This document shows, piece after piece, positions 31,645-33,885 of a stretch of 33,885 bases of DNA (the first letter of the stretch is position 1; each line of letters begins with the position of its first letter). The notes under the pieces were generated by a model. The model was not told where the DNA came from. It ran no database searches and worked only from the letters and a program-made list of their open reading frames with translations. The DNA comes from Bradyrhizobium valentinum (GTDB taxonomy: Bacteria; Pseudomonadota; Alphaproteobacteria; Rhizobiales; Xanthobacteraceae), in assembly GCF_001440405.1 (NCBI RefSeq), contig NZ_LLXX01000048.1:4063-37947 (forward strand). Direction: 5' to 3'. The translations under genes were made by a program, and so were the position numbers.

Positions 31645-32163
31645 TTAGGTTTTCGAAGTCATCACTTTCTGAGCGATCTTCCAGGTTCCGTTGACCTTCA
31701 AGCATGACAACAGGTCCGTGAAGTAACGTGGCGGAATCTGCAATTTCAACTTCACAAGCGCGAGCTCTCCATCAACGTCTATCGATAGGATCTGATCGTG
31801 GCGTTCCAGGCCCTGTTGTTTCGGAGCTTTCAAATTGCGGACGGCTGCTAGCCACGTCGCAATTGGCGTCACGCTCACGTTGCCGTCGTCGCCGACCTTG
31901 GTCACGGAACTCGAGGGGTGAAATATGGACGCAAATTTGTCAGCATCCATTTCATAGGCACCGTCGAAATAGGTCTGCGCTAAAGAGCGCAAGGCACGAG
32001 CATCGGTATCCATAAGCTTGCTATCCATAAGGTTGTTATTTGGAACGGGAGGAGACTGCGCATGGCTGAAAGTCCGGTCTCCAAGCATCAAACCAGGAGC
32101 GCTGACGAGCGTAGCTCCAAAAGTCACGCTGGCAGATCGGCTCAAAAATGCTCGTCGATCCAT
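31645..32163 (-). CDS. TAT-exported NTF2-like (lumazine-binding-type) protein
   Basis: ATG 32163 (MDRRAFLSRSASVTFGATL) follows GGGAGAG at good spacing; the longer frame is rejected. The leader has twin arginines and a hydrophobic core (about 1-36). The mature domain is an NTF2/DUF4440-like fold: LRSLAQTYFDGAYEMDADKFASIFHP, GNVSVTPIATWLAAV, and SCLKVNGTWKIAQKVM. In such families these are often isomerase-like or binding domains. It is probably in an operon with the metallo-beta-lactamase gene (50-bp gap or small overlap), and divergent from the LysR regulator. Confidence 0.78.
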   Translation of the reverse strand: MDRRAFLSRSASVTFGATLVSAPGLMLGDRTFSHAQSPPVPNNNLMDSKLMDTDARALRSLAQTYFDGAYEMDADKFASIFHPSSSVTKVGDDGNVSVTPIATWLAAVRNLKAPKQQGLERHDQILSIDVDGELALVKLKLQIPPRYFTDLLSCLKVNGTWKIAQKVMTSKT

Positions 32164-32360
32164 TTTGCTCTCCCAAAAAGTCCCCGTGAACTTTAAGTTG
32201 CGCTCTTCAGATAAAGACTGAAATTGCCGGGTATATCCGTCCCAAGTTGTTACAACGAACAGCTCATAGCCCCAGCTACCTGTGCCGAGCGCCAAGCCGG
32301 CCAAAACCCGCGGAAAATTGCCTCAAGTCTCCTTGTTGCCCAAACCTAGGACAAAGTGGC

Positions 32361-32411
32361 TTATGAAACCAGCCGCGTTAGACAAGGTGGGGTTATGAAT
32401 GGTATTCATAA
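32361..32411. promoter_or_regulatory. Probable LysR operator upstream of the 32415 gene
   Basis: TTATGAAT (32393-32400) and ATTCATAA (32404-32411) are perfect 8-bp arms with a 3-bp spacer, ending 3 bp before the LysR start. The same half-site, TTATGAA, recurs at 32361-32367, 32 bp (three turns) upstream. This fits a LysR-type T-N11-A recognition and activation site pair controlling the divergent NTF2-like/MBL genes and the regulator. Confidence 0.6.
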
Positions 32412-32414
32412 ATC

Positions 32415-33296
32415 ATGAGAAACGAGCTGAACGAACTCGCTGCGTTTGCAATCGTCGCCAGAGAACGAAGCTTTACGCGGGCTGCGGCAAAGATTGGTGT
32501 GTCTCAGTCTGCTCTGAGCCACACGATCCGGGGACTTGAGCAGCGGCTCGAGTTGCAGCTTCTTGCTCGAACAACCAAGAGCGTCGCACCAACCGCTGCA
32601 GGGGCAGCTCTCTTGAAAGAATTGGCTCCGGCACTTGAGCAAATTGCTCGTGCTATCGATGAAGCCCGAAGCGTTCGGCACCGACCTGCAGGGCGCCTTC
32701 GAATTGTAATGTCCCGGTCGGCTGCTGTGATGGTATTGTTGCCGCGGCTCACGGCATTCGCGGAAGCCTACCCTGACATCGTTCTTGACGTTGTTACTGT
32801 CACTGGCCCTGTAGACCTCGTTGCGGGCGAGTTCGACGCCGGTATTCAACTCGGTGAGTACATTCAAAAGGACATGATCGCAGTACGGGTCACCCAGGAG
32901 CTGCGATTGGCGGTGATCGGATCGCCTGGCTATTTTTCATCACGAAGCATTCCGCGGAAGCCCAAGGATCTAAATGATCATCGATGCATAGGCCTGCGTC
33001 TTCCGGGCGGTCCTTATCGGTGGGAATTCGAGAAAGGACGAAAGGCGGTCACGGTCGGTGTGAATGGTCCGCTTATAATCGATGATACCCACCTCGTGAT
33101 TCAGGCGGCACTCGCTGGCGCCGGCCTAGGACTCGCATTCGAAGAGCAGGTCGCAGAGTATGTTGCGAAGCGTCGCCTTATTCGTGTGCTGGAGGACTGG
33201 ACGCCGCCAATTCCCGGATTCTTCATGTATTACCCCAGTCGCCAGCATCAGCCGGCTGCGCTGTCTGCACTAACGAACGCGCTGCGAGCCTCCTAA
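32415..33296 (+). CDS. LysR-family transcriptional regulator
   Basis: Full-length LysR protein of 293 residues. N-terminal winged HTH (about 1-60, ELAAFAIVARERSFTRAAAKIGVSQSALSHTIRGLEQRLELQLLARTT), a linker helix, and a C-terminal co-inducer domain (about 90-293, RLRIVMSRSAAVMVLLPRL, FDAGIQLGEYIQKDMIAV, LAVIGSPGYF, AALAGAGLGLAFEEQVAEY). The ATG is immediately after a strong inverted repeat and lacks a strong SD. It is divergent from the NTF2-like/MBL genes it probably controls; the inducer is unknown. The gene has lower GC than its neighbours. Confidence 0.92.
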   Translation: MRNELNELAAFAIVARERSFTRAAAKIGVSQSALSHTIRGLEQRLELQLLARTTKSVAPTAAGAALLKELAPALEQIARAIDEARSVRHRPAGRLRIVMSRSAAVMVLLPRLTAFAEAYPDIVLDVVTVTGPVDLVAGEFDAGIQLGEYIQKDMIAVRVTQELRLAVIGSPGYFSSRSIPRKPKDLNDHRCIGLRLPGGPYRWEFEKGRKAVTVGVNGPLIIDDTHLVIQAALAGAGLGLAFEEQVAEYVAKRRLIRVLEDWTPPIPGFFMYYPSRQHQPAALSALTNALRAS

Positions 33297-33422
33297 CAAT
33301 GGTTGGCACGCGCAGAACTGCATCTTGGCAACGTGCCGTCTGTCACCGTTTCGGATGAACTAGGGGCTGGTCGAATTTTATTGAAAAAAATGAACGTTGC
33401 CGGACGAGGGCGGACGCCCGAT

Positions 33423-33507
33423 TGGTGCCCCTGGCCGGAATCGAACCAGCACTCCTTGCGGAACTCGATTTTGAGTCGAGCGCGTCTACCAGTTCCGCCA
33501 CAGGGGC
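33423..33507 (-). tRNA. tRNA-Leu (anticodon CAA)
   Basis: On the minus strand a full cloverleaf is seen. The acceptor stem GCCCCTG pairs with CAGGGGC, the D-arm is TGGCGGAACTGG-like, and the anticodon stem CTCGA/TCGAG holds loop CTCAAAA, giving CAA at positions 34-36. A long type-II variable arm, a T-arm GGTTCGATTCC and an encoded CCA end (33423-33425) follow. It reads UUG codons. Its 3' end faces the low-GC cassette at 30.7-33.3 kb. Confidence 0.93.
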
Positions 33508-33647
33508 CTTCGGTCGCGGGGCAGAAGCCCGGTGCGGCGAAGCGGGCGGAATATAGCGGGCGGCCTGCGCGGGTCAACCCGCGCGGATGTGATTGTGGCG
33601 CGCCTCGACACTCCAGGTGTGGCGGGATAGGACGCTGTTGCCTATTT

Positions 33648-33674
33648 GAGCATGAATTATGCTCCGGAGAGCAT
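33648..33674 (+). promoter_or_regulatory. Alternating hairpin pair in front of the dsbB-like gene
   Basis: GAGCAT (33648-33653), ATGCTC (33659-33664) and GAGCAT (33669-33674) alternate, so the middle segment can pair with either neighbour. The second pairing places the GGAGA ribosome site (33666-33670) in a 6-bp hairpin with a 4-nt loop; the first pairing would free it. A switch function is an inference. Confidence 0.4.
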
Positions 33675-33676
33675 CC

Positions 33677-33885
33677 GTGACATCAGAAGCTGCCCATTCC
33701 TCGCCCGTGCGCCTTGCTGCCAATCCGGCGGCCGCCGCGGCGCTGGCGATTGCGGCCGTCGCCGCGGCGACGCTGGCGGGCGCCTGGTTCTTCCAGCTCG
33801 TACTGGATATCCGCCCCTGTCCGCTCTGCCTCGAGCAGCGCTACGCCTATTATCTGGCCGTGCCGCTCGGCCTCGTGGTCGCGTT
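33677..33885 (+). CDS. dsbB: Disulfide bond formation protein B (DsbB-like), truncated by the window end
   Basis: Only the first ~69 residues are present. GTG 33677 has GGAGA six bases upstream; an in-frame ATG at 33659 is an alternative start inside the alternating hairpin region. An N-terminal hydrophobic segment (about 17-45) is followed by the quinone-reductase CxxC motif RPCPLCLEQR (C48, C51) and a second hydrophobic stretch. DsbB reoxidises DsbA in the periplasm using ubiquinone. The conserved second cysteine pair lies beyond the window. Confidence 0.85.
   Translation, partial: MTSEAAHSSPVRLAANPAAAAALAIAAVAAATLAGAWFFQLVLDIRPCPLCLEQRYAYYLAVPLGLVVA

Noticed and set aside
33293..33577. 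Minus-strand ORF across the tRNA
   Set aside because: It reads through a complete tRNA-Leu gene.
1..33885. CRISPR array, rRNA genes, transposase or integrase
   Set aside because: No regularly spaced direct repeats, rRNA-like sequence or transposase/integrase motifs were seen.

Overview
The window reads as a chromosomal segment of a GC-rich alphaproteobacterium, most likely Bradyrhizobium or a close Nitrobacteraceae relative. This rests on the codon use, the many TAT-type and small secreted proteins, one full CtrA-type box, EcfG-type promoter motifs and several dispersed palindromic elements that I associate with Bradyrhizobium genomes. It is an inference from sequence style, not a database match.

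Layout. 1-6.6 kb: the end of a nitronate monooxygenase gene, a large MscS-type channel, a MocR-type regulator divergent from an EamA exporter with a clear shared operator, and a small membrane protein. 6.6-9.5 kb: small envelope or secreted proteins of unknown function, one behind a CtrA box and one behind an EcfG-type promoter. 9.6-13.7 kb: a two-component system (7TM-type histidine kinase, frameshifted here, plus a NarL-type regulator) next to a threonine dehydratase. A CCATGTTCATGG-type palindrome occurs both upstream of the regulator and twice in the nearby promoter region of two secreted proteins, suggesting a local regulon. 13.9-15.3 kb: a coiled-coil protein and a methyltransferase. 15.3-19.9 kb: a tungstate/molybdate uptake locus, with a HTH plus binding-protein-like regulator divergent from tupB-tupC-tupA, a ModA-like binding protein and an unrecognised secreted protein in one tight operon. 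20-24.4 kb: a Tyr/Gly-rich secreted protein, a lytic transglycosylase, an MFS transporter whose N-terminus is encoded by a dispersed repeat, a small helical protein and a TAT-exported kelch protein. 24.9-29.1 kb: an unusual leaderless peptidoglycan-hydrolase-like protein with a hydrophobic repeated tail, and an orphan peptide-type ABC binding protein. 29.2-30.7 kb: a VOC protein bracketed by two copies of one palindrome, and a divergent HxlR/SnoaL-like pair. 30.7-33.3 kb: a visibly lower-GC cassette (metallo-beta-lactamase-fold hydrolase, TAT-exported NTF2-like protein, divergent LysR regulator with a near-ideal operator) ending close to the 3' end of a tRNA-Leu(CAA). 33.7 kb onward: the start of a dsbB-like gene.

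I see no CRISPR array, no rRNA, and no intact transposase or integrase. The most interesting leads are the putative two-component-system palindrome regulon, the mixed tungstate/molybdate operon with its unknown fifth product, the peptidoglycan hydrolase with a repetitive hydrophobic tail, and the low-GC LysR cassette beside the tRNA.
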